From positions 205,744-269,743 of the forward strand of contig NZ_BDOQ01000019.1 in NCBI RefSeq assembly GCF_003112435.1: a stretch of 64,000 nucleotides of DNA, read 5' to 3'. Made by a program: the position numbers and the translations under genes. Shown here piece after piece: positions 19,164 through 29,356 of this stretch. This DNA comes from Novimethylophilus kurashikiensis. Its GTDB lineage: Bacteria; Pseudomonadota; Gammaproteobacteria; Burkholderiales; Methylophilaceae. Under the pieces are notes generated by a model. That model did not search any database and was not told where the DNA came from. It saw nothing but the letters and a program-made list of their open reading frames with translations. Position 1 is the first letter of the stretch. Each line of letters opens with the position of its first letter.

Positions 19164-21004
19164 TGACATCACTCCTCGAACAAATCGATTCTCCCGCCGC
19201 GCTTAGGCAGTTGGAACGCAAGCAATTGCCTCAACTTGCTGATGAGTTGAGAAGTTTTCTCATCGAGAGCGTCTCGCAAACCGGCGGGCATCTAGCGTCC
19301 AACCTTGGCGTGGTGGAACTCACCATCGCGTTGCACTACGTTTTCAATACCCCGGACGATCGTCTGGTATGGGACGTGGGGCACCAGACTTATCCGCACA
19401 AGATTCTGACCGGCCGTCGTGGAGCCATGTCGGGCCTGCGCAAGCAGGGCGGAATCGCCGGTTTTCCACGCCGCAGCGAGAGTGAATACGATGCCTTCGG
19501 CGTGGGGCATTCCAGTACTTCGATTTCCGCGGCACTGGGCATGGCGGTGGGGGCGCAAAAGCTGGGACTGGACCGCCGCGCCGTGGCAATTATCGGCGAC
19601 GGCGCAATGACAGCCGGCATGGCCTTCGAAGCCTTGAACAACGCAGGTGCCATGGACGCCAATTTGCTGGTGATCCTCAACGACAACGACATGTCGATCT
19701 CGCCCAACGTCGGCGCGCTTAACAATTATTTGGCCAAGCTGCTGTCCGGCCGCCTCTACGATCGCATGCGCCGCGGCACGGAAAAAGTGCTGGGCGTAGC
19801 ACCGCCGCTCCTGGAGTTGGCCAAGCGCACGGAAGAGCACGTAAAAGGCATGATGACGCCGGGGACGCTGTTCGAGGAATTCGGTTTCAACTACATCGGT
19901 CCTATCGACGGCCATGATCTCGATACCCTGGTGGCGACCTTGTCCAACATCCGTCAGCTCAAGGGCCCGCAGTTCCTGCACGTGGTGACGCAAAAGGGCA
20001 AGGGCTACCAACCGGCCGAAGACGACCCAGGCAAGTTCCACGGCGTAGGCAAGTTCGATCCCACCAACGGCGTATGCATGCCGGGCACGGGGCAAAAAAC
20101 CTACACCCAGATTTTCGGCGACTGGCTGGCCGATATGGCGGCGGCTGACGAGCGCCTGATCGGTATTACGCCGGCCATGTGCGACGGCTCCGGCCTCAAT
20201 AAATTCCAGGAATTGTTCCCGGAGCGCTATTTCGACGTCGGCATTGCCGAGCAGCATGCGCTCACCTTTGCCGCCGGATTGGCGTGCGAAGGGTTAAAGC
20301 CTGTGGTCGCCATTTACTCCACTTTCCTGCAGCGCGCCTACGACCAGTTGGTCCATGATGTCGCGCTGCAAAACCTGCCGGTATTGCTGGCGATCGACCG
20401 CGCCGGTTTGGTCGGCGCCGACGGGCCGACGCATGCGGGCAGCTTCGACATCAGCTATCTCCGGTGCATCCCCAACATGGTCGTGATGGCGCCGGCTGAT
20501 GAGAACGAGTGCCGCCAAATGCTGACTACGGGGTTCAAGCACGATGGTCCTGCGGCGGTACGCTATCCGCGCGGTTGCGGGACAGGTGTTGCCGTCGACC
20601 TCGCACTCGATACGGTCGAGATCGGCAAGGGTGAGATTCGCCGTCGTGGCGAAAAAGTCGCCATCTTGGCGTTCGGAAGCATGGTCGCTCCGGCTTTGCA
20701 AGCTGCCGAAAGTCTTAATGCCACGGTTGCCAACATGCGGTTCGTTAAACCGCTGGACGTAGCGCTGGTACTGCAACTCGCAGCGGAGCATGAGTATATC
20801 GTGACCGTCGAGGAAAACTCCATCATGGGCGGCGCAGGTAGTGCTGTTGCCGAGACCTTGAAAGCTGCAGGCGTTAAAATGAACCTATTGCAGCTCGGGT
20901 TGCCTGACCGATTTATCGAACACGGCGCGCCGGAAAAGCTGCTTGCAGAATGCGGGCTGGATGCTGAGGGCATCCGAACCGCGATTGAGAAACAATTGTC
21001 CTAG
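19163..21004 (+). CDS. dxs: 1-deoxy-D-xylulose-5-phosphate synthase
   Basis: The 613-residue thiamine-diphosphate enzyme shows [32 protein letters not shown], the ThDP motif [18 protein letters not shown], and the C-terminal transketolase parts [10 protein letters not shown] and [15 protein letters not shown]. Length fits the family. It makes DXP from pyruvate and glyceraldehyde-3-phosphate, the first step of the MEP isoprenoid pathway. Its start overlaps the end of ispA. Confidence 0.97.
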   Translation: MTSLLEQIDSPAALRQLERKQLPQLADELRSFLIESVSQTGGHLASNLGVVELTIALHYVFNTPDDRLVWDVGHQTYPHKILTGRRGAMSGLRKQGGIAGFPRRSESEYDAFGVGHSSTSISAALGMAVGAQKLGLDRRAVAIIGDGAMTAGMAFEALNNAGAMDANLLVILNDNDMSISPNVGALNNYLAKLLSGRLYDRMRRGTEKVLGVAPPLLELAKRTEEHVKGMMTPGTLFEEFGFNYIGPIDGHDLDTLVATLSNIRQLKGPQFLHVVTQKGKGYQPAEDDPGKFHGVGKFDPTNGVCMPGTGQKTYTQIFGDWLADMAAADERLIGITPAMCDGSGLNKFQELFPERYFDVGIAEQHALTFAAGLACEGLKPVVAIYSTFLQRAYDQLVHDVALQNLPVLLAIDRAGLVGADGPTHAGSFDISYLRCIPNMVVMAPADENECRQMLTTGFKHDGPAAVRYPRGCGTGVAVDLALDTVEIGKGEIRRRGEKVAILAFGSMVAPALQAAESLNATVANMRFVKPLDVALVLQLAAEHEYIVTVEENSIMGGAGSAVAETLKAAGVKMNLLQLGLPDRFIEHGAPEKLLAECGLDAEGIRTAIEKQLS

Positions 21005-21038
21005 TGATATACTCGGGTATTAAAAGTTAGAAACCGCC

Positions 21039-21842
21039 ATGAATCAACTGACCACTCCTGCCATCGAAGACGTTCAGAACACACCGGACGTCCGTCATCT
21101 CGCCATCGACAAGGTCGGCATCAAGTCGATCCGCCATCCCGTCAAGGTGAAGGACAAGAGCGGCGGCGTGCAACACACGGTGGCCTTGTTCAACATGTAT
21201 GTGCATTTGCCGCATAACTTCAAGGGCACGCACATGTCTCGCTTTGTCGAGATATTGAACATGAACGAGCGTGAGATCTCCATCGAGAATTTCGAGACCA
21301 TCCTGCGCGAGATGGTGAAGCGCCTCGAAGCCGAGTCCGGCCATATCGAGATGACCTTCCCGTACTTCATCAACAAGGCGGCCCCGGTTTCTGGCGTGAC
21401 CAGCCTGCTGGACTACGACGTTACGTTCATCGGCGAGATCAAGAACGGCGAATACAACATCACCGTCAAGGTGCTGGTGCCAGTGACCAGTCTGTGTCCG
21501 TGCTCCAAGAAGATTTCCGACTACGGCGCGCACAATCAGCGTTCGCACGTCACGATTACGGCGCTCATCAACGAGTTCATCTGGGTGGAAGACCTCATCC
21601 GTATCGTCGAGGAACAGGCATCCAGCGAACTGTACGGCCTGCTCAAGCGTCCTGACGAAAAGTTCGTCACCGAGCACGCCTACGACAATCCCAAGTTCGT
21701 CGAGGACATGGTGCGCGACGTGGCAGCGCAGTTGAACGCGGAACCGCGCATCGACGCTTACGTAGTGGAATCCGAAAATTTCGAGTCCATCCACAACCAT
21801 TCCGCCTATGCCTTGATCGAGCGCGACAAGCGCCAAGGCTAA
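21039..21842 (+). CDS. folE2: GTP cyclohydrolase I type IB (FolE2)
   Basis: The 267-residue protein has the FolE2 layout: [27 protein letters not shown], the metal-site region [20 protein letters not shown] and [10 protein letters not shown]. It converts GTP to dihydroneopterin triphosphate for folate. FolE2 works with metals other than zinc and in many bacteria replaces FolE under zinc limitation. No Zur box is visible in the 34 bp before the start, and no classical folE is in the window. A strong terminator follows. Confidence 0.95.
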   Translation: MNQLTTPAIEDVQNTPDVRHLAIDKVGIKSIRHPVKVKDKSGGVQHTVALFNMYVHLPHNFKGTHMSRFVEILNMNEREISIENFETILREMVKRLEAESGHIEMTFPYFINKAAPVSGVTSLLDYDVTFIGEIKNGEYNITVKVLVPVTSLCPCSKKISDYGAHNQRSHVTITALINEFIWVEDLIRIVEEQASSELYGLLKRPDEKFVTEHAYDNPKFVEDMVRDVAAQLNAEPRIDAYVVESENFESIHNHSAYALIERDKRQG

Positions 21843-21866
21843 GCTAAGCCGGTTCCGGTTTTATTG

Positions 21867-21888
21867 CGCCGCCTTCGGGCGGCGTTTT
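21867..21888 (+). terminator. Rho-independent terminator after folE2
   Basis: CGCCGCC, loop TTCG and GGCGGCG form a 7-bp GC stem followed by TTTT. Confidence 0.9.
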
Positions 21889-22047
21889 CGTTTCTACCGT
21901 CTGCTCCTATCTGCACAACAACAAGGCAACACGTCTCAATTCCGTGCATTTTAGTCAAGAATAGCCTGTCTTCACGGCAGCGCTTGGGGCTGTCTTTACA
22001 AAAGCTTCATATTGATTTCATTCAAGATTCATTGATTTCGCGCAGAC

Positions 22048-22063
22048 TGGCGCAACTCCTGCT
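22048..22063 (+). promoter_or_regulatory. Sigma-54-type promoter before the 22139 gene
   Basis: TGGCGCAACTCCTGCT keeps the -24 GG and -12 GC elements at the right spacing and matches TGGCRCR-N4-YTGCW. It lies about 75 bp before the start of the small exported protein gene. No alternative -35/-10 pair stands out in the 245 bp between the folE2 terminator and the gene. Confidence 0.6.
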
Positions 22064-22138
22064 TGGATCAGGATAAGCAGATGAGGATTCTCCAGGAGTT
22101 CGATTTTTTCAATCCGTTGTTAGTGAAGGAGCATGACC

Positions 22139-22528
22139 ATGAAACGCACGCTAATCGTTTCCACTCTCGTCATTTCCGGCATCGCCAACGCCGCCGTCAT
22201 GGCAAATCCACAACCCGAAGTCGTTGCCAAGGCTGGCAACAGCAGCAAAGGTGTCATTGTCGCAGTGACCGAGCCCGGTGAAATTGCGGCGGATACCGCT
22301 TGGCTGTTGTCGGCCCAGGTCCACAAGAGCAACGAATATGCGCCCATGCTGGTCGTGCTGAAGCCCGAAGACCGCGAGGCTGTGCTGAAGAAATTCGACC
22401 TCTCTGCCGCCCCGTTGCCGGCGCTAATTTACTTCGACCGACGTGGTAACGAAGTCTCTCGCGTGGTGGGGGCCTATCCAACCGCCTCGCTCAAGAAAGT
22501 CCGTGCGATCGCCTACTCGGCCAAGTAA
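22139..22528 (+). CDS. Small exported thioredoxin-fold-like protein of unknown function
   Basis: The 129-residue protein begins with a signal peptide (MKRTLIVSTLVISGIANAA). The mature part ends in LPALIYFDRRGNEVSRVVGAYP, which resembles the cis-Pro strand and following beta-hairpin of thioredoxin folds, but there is no CXXC pair. So it would not be an oxidoreductase. ATG 22139 is preferred to ATG 22133 because AAGGAG then sits 7 bases upstream. The gene stands alone behind a probable sigma-54 promoter and is convergent with the MFS gene with no gap. Function unknown. Confidence 0.65.
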   Translation: MKRTLIVSTLVISGIANAAVMANPQPEVVAKAGNSSKGVIVAVTEPGEIAADTAWLLSAQVHKSNEYAPMLVVLKPEDREAVLKKFDLSAAPLPALIYFDRRGNEVSRVVGAYPTASLKKVRAIAYSAK

Positions 22529-23674
22529 TCAGGCGGCTTGCAGTCTAAGCTGCCGATAAAGCAGTACGAAGGCGACGAGCGTCGCCACGGATGAAACGGC
22601 GAATGTGAGGGCCGGTCCTGCCGGCTCCCACATCCAGCCGCTCCAAAGTCCCCCGAGCGTTCCTCCCAGCCCGAACGTCGTGCTGGTATAGATCGCCTGG
22701 CCTTTGGCGTGATGCCGGCCGTGGAAAAAACGGTGGATGAGCGCCACCGAGGCAGCGTGGTAGGAACCGAACGAGGCCGCATGCAGCGTTTGCGCCAGCA
22801 CGACCACAACGACCCATTGCGCGCCGAAGCCGATCATGACAAAACGCACCGTCGCCAGGAAAAAACTCGCGAGAAGGATGTTGCGGAGGCCGAATTTCGC
22901 CGTCAGTTTCGGCATCCACAAAAATACCATGATCTCGCACACCACGCCGATAGACCACAACCAGCCCACAGCGCCTTTGGAGTAGCCGAGATCGACCAGG
23001 TAAATGGAGAAAAAGGTGTAATACACCCCATGCGCGGCGGCCATGAGAAAACCGGCGATGAGGAAGGCGCTGACTTCCGGGCGCTTGATGATGCTCCAGA
23101 TCGGGCCGGCGTTATTTTGGTAAGGCTTGGGGCGCGGTTCCGGAACGAAGCGCGAGAACAGGAAGATGCCAAACTTGAGCCCCAGAACAACCCATAGCAA
23201 GGCTTTGATCGGCGCGTTATCAAGCACGTAGCCCAAACCGATTACGGCGACGACGAAACCCAGCGACCCCCACACGCGGATGCGCCCGTAATGTTCGGCC
23301 TTTTCACCAAGGTGACGCAGGGTAATCGATTCCATGAGCGGCAGGGATGCGCTCCAAAAGCTGCACATAATGGCCATCACGCAGAATAGCCAAGCGAAGC
23401 TGTTGCCCGCGAATACGCCGAGGTAAGTCAGCATACTCATCCCCGCGGCGAGCTGGACGATGCCCACGCCCTTGCCGGTGTGGTCGGCCAGCCAACCCCA
23501 CAGGTTGGGTGCGAACATGCGGCATACCTGCAGCAGCGACATCAGCACGCCGATCTGGAAAGCGCTGAACTCCAACGATTTGAGGTACAGGCTCCAGTAG
23601 GGCGTGAAGGCGCCGACGAAGGCGAAATAGAGGAAATAAAAACCGGACAGCCGCCAGTAGGGGAGGGCTTGCAT
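22529..23674 (-). CDS. MFS transporter (MFS_1-like / HcaT-type)
   Basis: The 381-residue protein has 12 hydrophobic segments and the MFS loop motif GWLADHTGKG between helices 2 and 3. The N-terminus LPYWRLSGFYFLYFAFVGAFTPYWSLYL is typical of the PPP/NHS (HcaT, LacY-like) proton symporter group. The substrate cannot be read. ATG 23674 is chosen because the conserved first helix starts there. The gene follows aroC on the same strand, separated by a long inverted repeat. Confidence 0.8.
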   Translation of the reverse strand: MQALPYWRLSGFYFLYFAFVGAFTPYWSLYLKSLEFSAFQIGVLMSLLQVCRMFAPNLWGWLADHTGKGVGIVQLAAGMSMLTYLGVFAGNSFAWLFCVMAIMCSFWSASLPLMESITLRHLGEKAEHYGRIRVWGSLGFVVAVIGLGYVLDNAPIKALLWVVLGLKFGIFLFSRFVPEPRPKPYQNNAGPIWSIIKRPEVSAFLIAGFLMAAAHGVYYTFFSIYLVDLGYSKGAVGWLWSIGVVCEIMVFLWMPKLTAKFGLRNILLASFFLATVRFVMIGFGAQWVVVVVLAQTLHAASFGSYHAASVALIHRFFHGRHHAKGQAIYTSTTFGLGGTLGGLWSGWMWEPAGPALTFAVSSVATLVAFVLLYRQLRLQAA

Positions 23675-23696
23675 AAGAACTGAGTGGTCCGAAACC

Positions 23697-23769
23697 CGTA
23701 GCGCAGGCGGCCTCGCCTGCAAACGTCATTTTTGAGTAAAGCGAAGCAGGCGAGGCCGCCTGCGCTACG
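23697..23769. repeat. Perfect 24-bp inverted repeat between aroC and the MFS gene
   Basis: CGTAGCGCAGGCGGCCTCGC plus CTGC (23697-23720) is mirrored exactly at 23746-23769 around a 25-base spacer. Such a GC-rich palindrome can be a terminator-like or mRNA-stabilising hairpin, or a REP/BIME-type dispersed repeat. No T-run follows either arm, so simple intrinsic termination is unlikely. No second copy was seen in the window. Confidence 0.85.
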
Positions 23770-23790
23770 AGCTACTTACTTGCCGTGAGC

Positions 23791-24891
23791 CTACTTGATC
23801 GAGCCACTGATCTTCGGTGTTGCACATTCCACATCGCCGCACTGGGCGCGGTGGCGCAAGGCGTGGTCGATCAGCACGAGGGCCAGCATGGCTTCACAAA
23901 TCGGCGTTGCCCGAACGCCTACGCATGGATCGTGGCGGCCATTGGTCTGCATGGTGATGGCGTTGCCGTCGATATCGATGGAGCGCCGCTGCTGTGGCAA
24001 GCTGGAGGTCGGCTTGAACGCCGTATGTACAACGATGTCCTGCCCGGTGGAAATCCCGCCCAGAATGCCGCCGGCATTGTTGGTGGCGAAGCCCTCGGGC
24101 GTCATCTCGTCGCAGTGCTCGCTGCCCATCTGCGCCACAGAAGCGAAGCCTGAGCCGATTTCCACGCCCTTGGCGGCGTTAATGCCCATCATGGCGTAAG
24201 CGATCTCGGCATCCAGTCGGTCGTATACGGGTTCGCCCCAGCCTACCGGTACGTTTTCAGCCACTACGGTGATCTTGGCGCCGACGGAATCGCGTTCTGC
24301 ACGGATTTTGTCGAGGTATTCCTCGAGTTGCGGGACGACTGTTTCATTAGGGGCGAAAAACGCGTTCTGCGCGACATCGTTCCATGAAACGAAGGGAATA
24401 TCGATCTCGCCCAGCTGGCTCATGCATCCGCGAATCGTTACGCCGAAACGTTCTTTCAGCCATTTCTTGGCAATCGCTCCAGCTGCGACGCGGACGGCTG
24501 TCTCGCGTGCCGATGAACGTCCGCCGCCGCGGTAATCGCGGAAACCGTATTTCTGCGTGTAGGTGTAGTCGGCATGACCGGGACGGAACGTACTGGCGAT
24601 GTTGCCGTAATCCTTGCTGCGCTGGTCCTGGTTGCGGATCAGCAAGGCAATCGGAGTGCCTGTGGTCTTGCCTTCGAACACGCCGGAGAGAATTTCGACC
24701 GAATCCGGCTCCTGCCGCTGCGTCACATGACGCGAGGTGCCCGGCTTGCGACGATCCAGCTCGATCTGGATGTCGGCTTCGGTCAACGCCAACCCCGGTG
24801 GGCAGCCATCGACCACGCAGCCGATAGCCGGTCCGTGGGATTCACCGAACGAGGTGACGGTAAACAAGGTGCCGAAGGTGTTGCCGGACAT
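23791..24891 (-). CDS. aroC: Chorismate synthase
   Basis: The 366-residue protein begins [26 protein letters not shown]. It shows the family signatures [33 protein letters not shown] and the C-terminal [17 protein letters not shown]. It converts EPSP to chorismate using reduced FMN, the last common step of aromatic amino-acid synthesis. The start at 24891 is supported by the invariant N-terminus. In-frame codons further upstream are ignored. Confidence 0.97.
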   Translation of the reverse strand: MSGNTFGTLFTVTSFGESHGPAIGCVVDGCPPGLALTEADIQIELDRRKPGTSRHVTQRQEPDSVEILSGVFEGKTTGTPIALLIRNQDQRSKDYGNIASTFRPGHADYTYTQKYGFRDYRGGGRSSARETAVRVAAGAIAKKWLKERFGVTIRGCMSQLGEIDIPFVSWNDVAQNAFFAPNETVVPQLEEYLDKIRAERDSVGAKITVVAENVPVGWGEPVYDRLDAEIAYAMMGINAAKGVEIGSGFASVAQMGSEHCDEMTPEGFATNNAGGILGGISTGQDIVVHTAFKPTSSLPQQRRSIDIDGNAITMQTNGRHDPCVGVRATPICEAMLALVLIDHALRHRAQCGDVECATPKISGSIK

Positions 24892-25012
24892 GGGGAAAGC
24901 TCGCAGAAGATTGAATTTGAGTGAGATTTTAACATAGGGCAGCAAGGGCGTTGGATGGCGCTGGCTGCTGGATTCCTGCGCTCGACCGTATTACTCGCTA
25001 GAATACCCACCC

Positions 25013-26266
25013 ATGACTTTCCCCTACGAACTCTTCATCGGCCTGCGCTATACCCGCGCCAAGCGCCGCAATCATTTCATCTCGTTTATTTCCATGACCT
25101 CCATGCTCGGGATCGCACTGGGCGTGGCGGCGTTGATCGTCGTGTTGTCGGTGATGAACGGGTTCCAGAGCGAATTGCGCACGCGCATTCTGGGCGTGGC
25201 TTCGCATATCCAGATCACGGGTAACGGCAACGCCTTGCCCGACTGGAAATCGGTGGTGAATTTCGTCAAAGGCTCGCCGCAGGTGCAGGCTGCTGCGCCG
25301 TACATCATGGCGCAGGGCATGTTGTCGTTGGACCAGGCTGTGCAAGGGGCTATGATCCGCGGGATTTTGCCGGCTGAAGAAGATAAGGTCGCCGATCTTG
25401 GTTCGCACATGAAAGTCGGCAAGCTGACCGATCTGAAATCCGGCGAATTCGGCATCGTGCTGGGTGCCGAGCTGGCACAATCTTTAGGTGCCGGGTTGGG
25501 CGACAAGGTAGTAGTGATGGCGCCGGAAGGGCAATTCACGCCGACCGGCATCATTCCGCGCCTCAAGCAGTTCCGCGTGGTGGGGATTTTCCAGGTGGGG
25601 ATGTATGAATACGACGCCTCGCTGGCGCTGATCCACATGGATGACGCAGCCAAGTTGTACCGCATGGGTGACAAGGTTTCCGGGGTTCGACTCAAATTGG
25701 AGGATTTGTACCAGGCGCCGCGCATCGGGCACGAGCTGTCTACCCAACTGGCGGCCTACGGATCGTATTTCGTGAGCGACTGGACGGAGCAGCATGCGAA
25801 TTTTTTCCGCGCCGTGCAGATGGAAAAGCGCGTGATGTTCGTGATTTTGACGCTCATCGTCGCCGTGGCCGCGTTCAATATCGTCTCGACGCTGGTGATG
25901 GCGGTGACGGACAAGCGCGCCGATATTGCCATCTTGCGCACGCTGGGTGCTTCGCCCAGCAGCATCATGAAGATTTTTATCGTGCAGGGTTCTCTGATTG
26001 GGGTGATCGGCACCTTGATGGGGGCGGTGGGTGGCGTCACCCTGGCGCTTAATATCGACGTTGTCGTACCGTTCATTGAACACGTGTTCGGTGTGCAGTT
26101 TCTCGCCAAGGATGTGTACTACATCAGCGACGTGCCTTCGCAATTGCAATGGGCCGACGTGATCACGATCACCTCCGTTTCGCTGGTGCTCTCGCTGCTG
26201 GCGACGCTTTACCCCAGCTGGCGAGCCGCCAAGACCAATCCGGCGGAGGCGCTGCGTTATGAATAA
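25013..26266 (+). CDS. lolC: Lipoprotein-releasing ABC transporter permease LolC/LolE
   Basis: The 417-residue protein has the family start [39 protein letters not shown], a long periplasmic domain (about 50-265) and three C-terminal membrane helices ending in [18 protein letters not shown]. With LolD it extracts lipoproteins from the inner membrane and passes them to LolA. Only one permease gene is present, so it probably acts as a homodimer (LolF-type arrangement, inference). The stop overlaps the lolD start. Confidence 0.94.
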   Translation: MTFPYELFIGLRYTRAKRRNHFISFISMTSMLGIALGVAALIVVLSVMNGFQSELRTRILGVASHIQITGNGNALPDWKSVVNFVKGSPQVQAAAPYIMAQGMLSLDQAVQGAMIRGILPAEEDKVADLGSHMKVGKLTDLKSGEFGIVLGAELAQSLGAGLGDKVVVMAPEGQFTPTGIIPRLKQFRVVGIFQVGMYEYDASLALIHMDDAAKLYRMGDKVSGVRLKLEDLYQAPRIGHELSTQLAAYGSYFVSDWTEQHANFFRAVQMEKRVMFVILTLIVAVAAFNIVSTLVMAVTDKRADIAILRTLGASPSSIMKIFIVQGSLIGVIGTLMGAVGGVTLALNIDVVVPFIEHVFGVQFLAKDVYYISDVPSQLQWADVITITSVSLVLSLLATLYPSWRAAKTNPAEALRYE

Positions 26267-26933
26267 CATGACAACTATCCTCACCTGCCGCGATCTCCAT
26301 AAAACTTATGCCGGGCTTGATGTTGCCGTGCTGAGCGGTATCGACCTTGCGATTGCGCAAGGCGAGCAGCTCGCCATCGTGGGTGCCTCAGGTTCCGGCA
26401 AGAGTACCTTGCTGCACCTGCTGGGCGGGCTGGATACGCCTTCCCGAGGCGAAGTGGCGCTGATGGGACAGCCCTTGGCGAACATGAGCGAAGCGGCGCG
26501 GGGTGAGCTGCGTAATCAGTCGCTTGGATTTATCTACCAGTTCCACCACCTGCTGCCGGAATTTACCGCATTGGAAAACGTCGCCATGCCGCTGCTGGTG
26601 CGCCGCATGGATAGGGCCGAGGCCGAGGCGAAGGCTGCCGAGATGCTGAATCGCGTTGGCCTGGGGCACCGCATGGAGCACATGCCGGGCGAGCTTTCCG
26701 GAGGCGAACGTCAGCGGGCCGCCGTAGCCCGTGCGTTGGTCACGCAACCTAAATGTGTATTGGCCGACGAGCCGACGGGCAATCTCGACCGCCATACCGC
26801 CGATGCGGTGTTCGATTTGATGTTGGAGCTGAACCGCGACTTGGGAACCAGCCTGGTCGTGGTGACGCACGACCTGCAAATCGCCGCACGCATGGGGCGC
26901 ACCTTGCGCCTGGACGATGGGCGGTTGGCCTGA
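26259..26933 (+). CDS. lolD: Lipoprotein-releasing ABC transporter ATPase LolD
   Basis: The 224-residue ABC ATPase has Walker [11 protein letters not shown]-loop [10 protein letters not shown], signature LSGGERQR, Walker [13 protein letters not shown] and switch His in [21 protein letters not shown] is typical of LolD. Start at 26259 gives an 8-bp overlap with the permease gene. It precedes the comEC remnant by about 50 bp. Confidence 0.96.
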   Translation: MNNMTTILTCRDLHKTYAGLDVAVLSGIDLAIAQGEQLAIVGASGSGKSTLLHLLGGLDTPSRGEVALMGQPLANMSEAARGELRNQSLGFIYQFHHLLPEFTALENVAMPLLVRRMDRAEAEAKAAEMLNRVGLGHRMEHMPGELSGGERQRAAVARALVTQPKCVLADEPTGNLDRHTADAVFDLMLELNRDLGTSLVVVTHDLQIAARMGRTLRLDDGRLA

Positions 26934-26986
26934 ATCTCCACTGCTAGCTGATTTCTTGCGGGCTGTCGTGCTTGCAAACGGGGCGG

Positions 26987-27781
26987 ATGCGTAGCCGTCT
27001 TCTGGCTTTTGTCGCGGGCGTATGGCTGCTGCAACAGCAAGCTGTATTGCCTGGGACTTACTGGTGTTTATTGCTGTTGCCGCTACTGGCAGTAATTTAT
27101 CGACTGCGGCATCGGCCTGCATTATTTCCATCCCTATGCATCTTGGCTGCGTTGCTGGCCGGTTTTTTCTGGGCAGCGATTTCGGCACAAATCCGCCTTG
27201 CCGATCGCCTGCCCTCAGCCTGGGAAGGCCAGGATATAGAGCTGGTCGGTGTGGTATCTGAACTTCCCAAGCTCATGGAACGCAGCGAACGTTTCCTGTT
27301 TGATGTGGAGCGCGTGCTGACACCGGATGCTCATGTGCCCCAACACGTTTCCCTCGCTTACTACGCTGCCGGATTTGATGCCCGCCGATCGCAACCTCTT
27401 TTAGGCCGATTCCATCCGGGCGAGCGGTGGCGATTGACGGTCAGGCTCAAGCAGCCGCATGGCACTTATAACCCCGGTGGGTTCGACTTCGAAGCCTGGG
27501 CGCTGGAGCGCAACATTCGTGCTACGGGGTATCTCAAGAATTCGACGCGGCTCGATGCCATGGTTTGGCGGCCAGGGTACGTTATCGAGCGCCTTAGGCA
27601 AGCAGTGCGCGACCGTTTCCAATTCGTGCTCGGCGGCAAACCTTACGAGGGTGTGCTGCGGGCATTGGCTATCGGCGATCAGGGCGGCATTTCGAGCGAC
27701 GATTGGCAGGTGTTCCTGCGTACCGGGGTCAATCATTTGATGAGCATTAGATATCTATCAAAACGCACTTTTTTTAAGTGA
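26987..27781 (+). pseudogene. comEC: comEC 5' fragment (DNA uptake channel), truncated by the island
   Basis: From ATG 26987 the frame reads as the first about 254 residues of ComEC. It has two to three N-terminal membrane helices, the DUF4131/OB-like domain (IELVGVVSELPKLMERSERFLFDV region), and the start of the competence domain, VFLRTGVNHLMSI. In intact ComEC proteins this is followed by SGLHIT. Here the match stops at 27748 and the frame continues with 10 unrelated codons to a stop. The missing part (main channel helices and first half of the MBL domain) is not found elsewhere. The 3' part lies at 57093. ComEC moves transforming single strands across the inner membrane, so uptake should be lost. 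Confidence 0.9.
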
Positions 27782-27799
27782 AGCTCAGCTCCAGTTTGG

Positions 27800-27990
27800 C
27801 GGTAATTACACACACCCTATCAAGTTAAATCATGTATGCCTTGAATCGATTGCGTACAGATTTGCAAGTTATTATTATGCAGACAGAGCTTCAGCTAATT
27901 TCACGAAATAAAAAGAAAAGATCGATGGCATTCATACCTCCCTCCCTAATGTTAGGCAGACGCATTGGTCCGTGTAATAACAGTTGGGCG
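27800..27990 (+). repeat. attI-like island repeat, copy 1 (left edge, reads right)
   Basis: This non-coding stretch lies between the comEC break and the nuclease gene. It shares blocks with the copies at 53796 and 55652 read on the opposite strand: GTAATTAC, CCCTATCAAG, GATTGCGT, TTATTATTATGC, GACAGAGCTTCAGCTAA, GAAATAAAAAG and finally GGTCCGTGTAATAAC-GTTGGGCGTC. The shared end GTTGGGC is an integron-type recombination core (GTTRRRY) and a gene starts 12 bp later. It lacks the imperfect dyad symmetry of an attC, so an attI-type site or degenerate platform end fits best. Confidence 0.6.
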
Positions 27991-28000
27991 TCCTGGAGAA

Positions 28001-28543
28001 ATGGCATTGGCTTACGGTAGCGAGAGTGAATTTGAGGCATATCTCCGTGCCTTGATTAACGAGCAAATCACAAAGGTTGCTCCATCAACGTACGCTTTGA
28101 AAAACAAGAAGGCCGTCGATATCCTTATTTGTAAAGACACTCCTATTCCAGCTCTTTTCTTTATCGAGGTCAAATACCACCAAACCAAGCATGGACGGCT
28201 TGCATTTGGTAGTGGCAAGGGTAGTGGATTTCAGCCTGAGATCATTAGCGCCATGCCGAGATATTTCGAGAGTAACCTTCGTTGGGTGCTTGCCAGCGAA
28301 GAGTATGAACCCGGCAAAGTGCTTTTCCTCTCGTCGGAGGTGATTAGAAAGTATCTTGCTGGTGGTAAGGTTGCTGAAAAATTCAATAATTTTCAGAAAA
28401 GGATATTTTGGGAAGAGCGCTGGCTTGATGAGGCGGATCTTGTTGAACAACTACGTCATTGGCTAGGAGTCAACGCCGCCCAATCCGTCATTCCACGGGA
28501 TCTGTCTCAGCAAGCCGCGCTGTCTGGTGAATTCACACCTTAG
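28001..28543 (+). CDS. PD-(D/E)XK nuclease-like protein, first gene after the left attI-like site
   Basis: The 180-residue protein contains VDILICKDTPIPALFFIEVKYHQ in two strands: an Asp, then E-V-K, the DxnExK arrangement of restriction-endonuclease-like folds. SESEFEAYLRAL at the N-terminus could supply the first acidic residue. No membrane or signal segment is present. Start 28001 is chosen because GGAG lies 5 bases upstream and an upstream in-frame codon would fall inside the attI-like repeat. It ends 14 bp before the TIR gene on the same strand, so the pair may be one defence cassette (inference). Catalysis is unproven. Confidence 0.6.
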   Translation: MALAYGSESEFEAYLRALINEQITKVAPSTYALKNKKAVDILICKDTPIPALFFIEVKYHQTKHGRLAFGSGKGSGFQPEIISAMPRYFESNLRWVLASEEYEPGKVLFLSSEVIRKYLAGGKVAEKFNNFQKRIFWEERWLDEADLVEQLRHWLGVNAAQSVIPRDLSQQAALSGEFTP

Positions 28544-28557
28544 ATGCTTCAATATTT

Positions 28558-29313
28558 ATGCCTATGAACACTTTTGCTCAAAAAATTGACGAATTAGTTT
28601 CAGCCGGCTGCAACGTAGCGAGCGCTTCAATATACATAGCATGGTCCAATCGCGTCACAGCGCTTTTGACAGCAGCAATAGATACTCAATCCGCTGAGGC
28701 ATTCAAAGACCTTGGCGGTACGACCCCCTATTTAAACTGGGAGCAATACCGAGATAGACAGGTTGGGCATCTTGAGGGCCTAGCGCTACGCATTGAGGCA
28801 TCTGGTCTTCAGCAGGCTAAAGTTGAACATATTCATTCAGCAACAGGTACTCATACCACACAAATCACAAACCATGTATTTCTTGTACATGGTCACGACA
28901 ACGGCACTAAGGAAACTACGGCGCGTTTTATTGAGCGCTTGGGGCTTGCGCCAATCATTCTTCATGAACAAGCCAACGAAGGTAGAACGATTATTGAAAA
29001 ATTTGAGGCCTACGCTGATGTAGGGTTCGCTATCGTGCTAATGACACCAGATGATGTCGGTGCCAGTGTGAAAGAACAAAACAAGCTGCTTGGGCGTGCA
29101 AGACAGAATGTAATTCTGGAGCTTGGTTACTTTACTGGCCGCCTAGGGCGCAGCAAAGTTTGCGCACTTTTTAAGCCCGGTATTGAGATTCCATCTGATT
29201 TTCATGGGGTTCTATTTCTTGAACTCGATGAGCCGGGTGCTTGGAAGCCAAAACTAGCAAATGAACTCGTAAAAGCGGGAATGAAAATTGACGTTCAGGC
29301 GCTCTTGGGATGA
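28558..29313 (+). CDS. TIR-like domain effector (predicted nucleotide-binding, CAP12/Pycsar-TIR family)
   Basis: The 251-residue protein has a helical N-terminus (1-105) and a C-terminal TIR-like domain starting HVFLVHGHDNGTKETTARFIERLGL. This continues with ILHEQANEGRTIIEKFE (Glu in the catalytic helix region), AIVLMTPDDVG, RARQNVILELGYFTGRLGR and KVCALFKPG. These are the landmarks of the family described as predicted nucleotide-binding protein containing TIR-like domain. Members act as NAD+-degrading effectors in CBASS/Pycsar-type and other antiphage systems. The partner here may be the nuclease-like protein just upstream. No cyclase gene is next to it. Confidence 0.8.
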   Translation: MPMNTFAQKIDELVSAGCNVASASIYIAWSNRVTALLTAAIDTQSAEAFKDLGGTTPYLNWEQYRDRQVGHLEGLALRIEASGLQQAKVEHIHSATGTHTTQITNHVFLVHGHDNGTKETTARFIERLGLAPIILHEQANEGRTIIEKFEAYADVGFAIVLMTPDDVGASVKEQNKLLGRARQNVILELGYFTGRLGRSKVCALFKPGIEIPSDFHGVLFLELDEPGAWKPKLANELVKAGMKIDVQALLG

Positions 29314-29356
29314 ACCGCTCTAACTCATCGAAGCTAGGGAATTACATAAGCCTTGT

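Noticed and set aside
19292..20257. 321-codon minus-strand frame
   Set aside because: It is antisense to dxs, whose protein is unmistakable.
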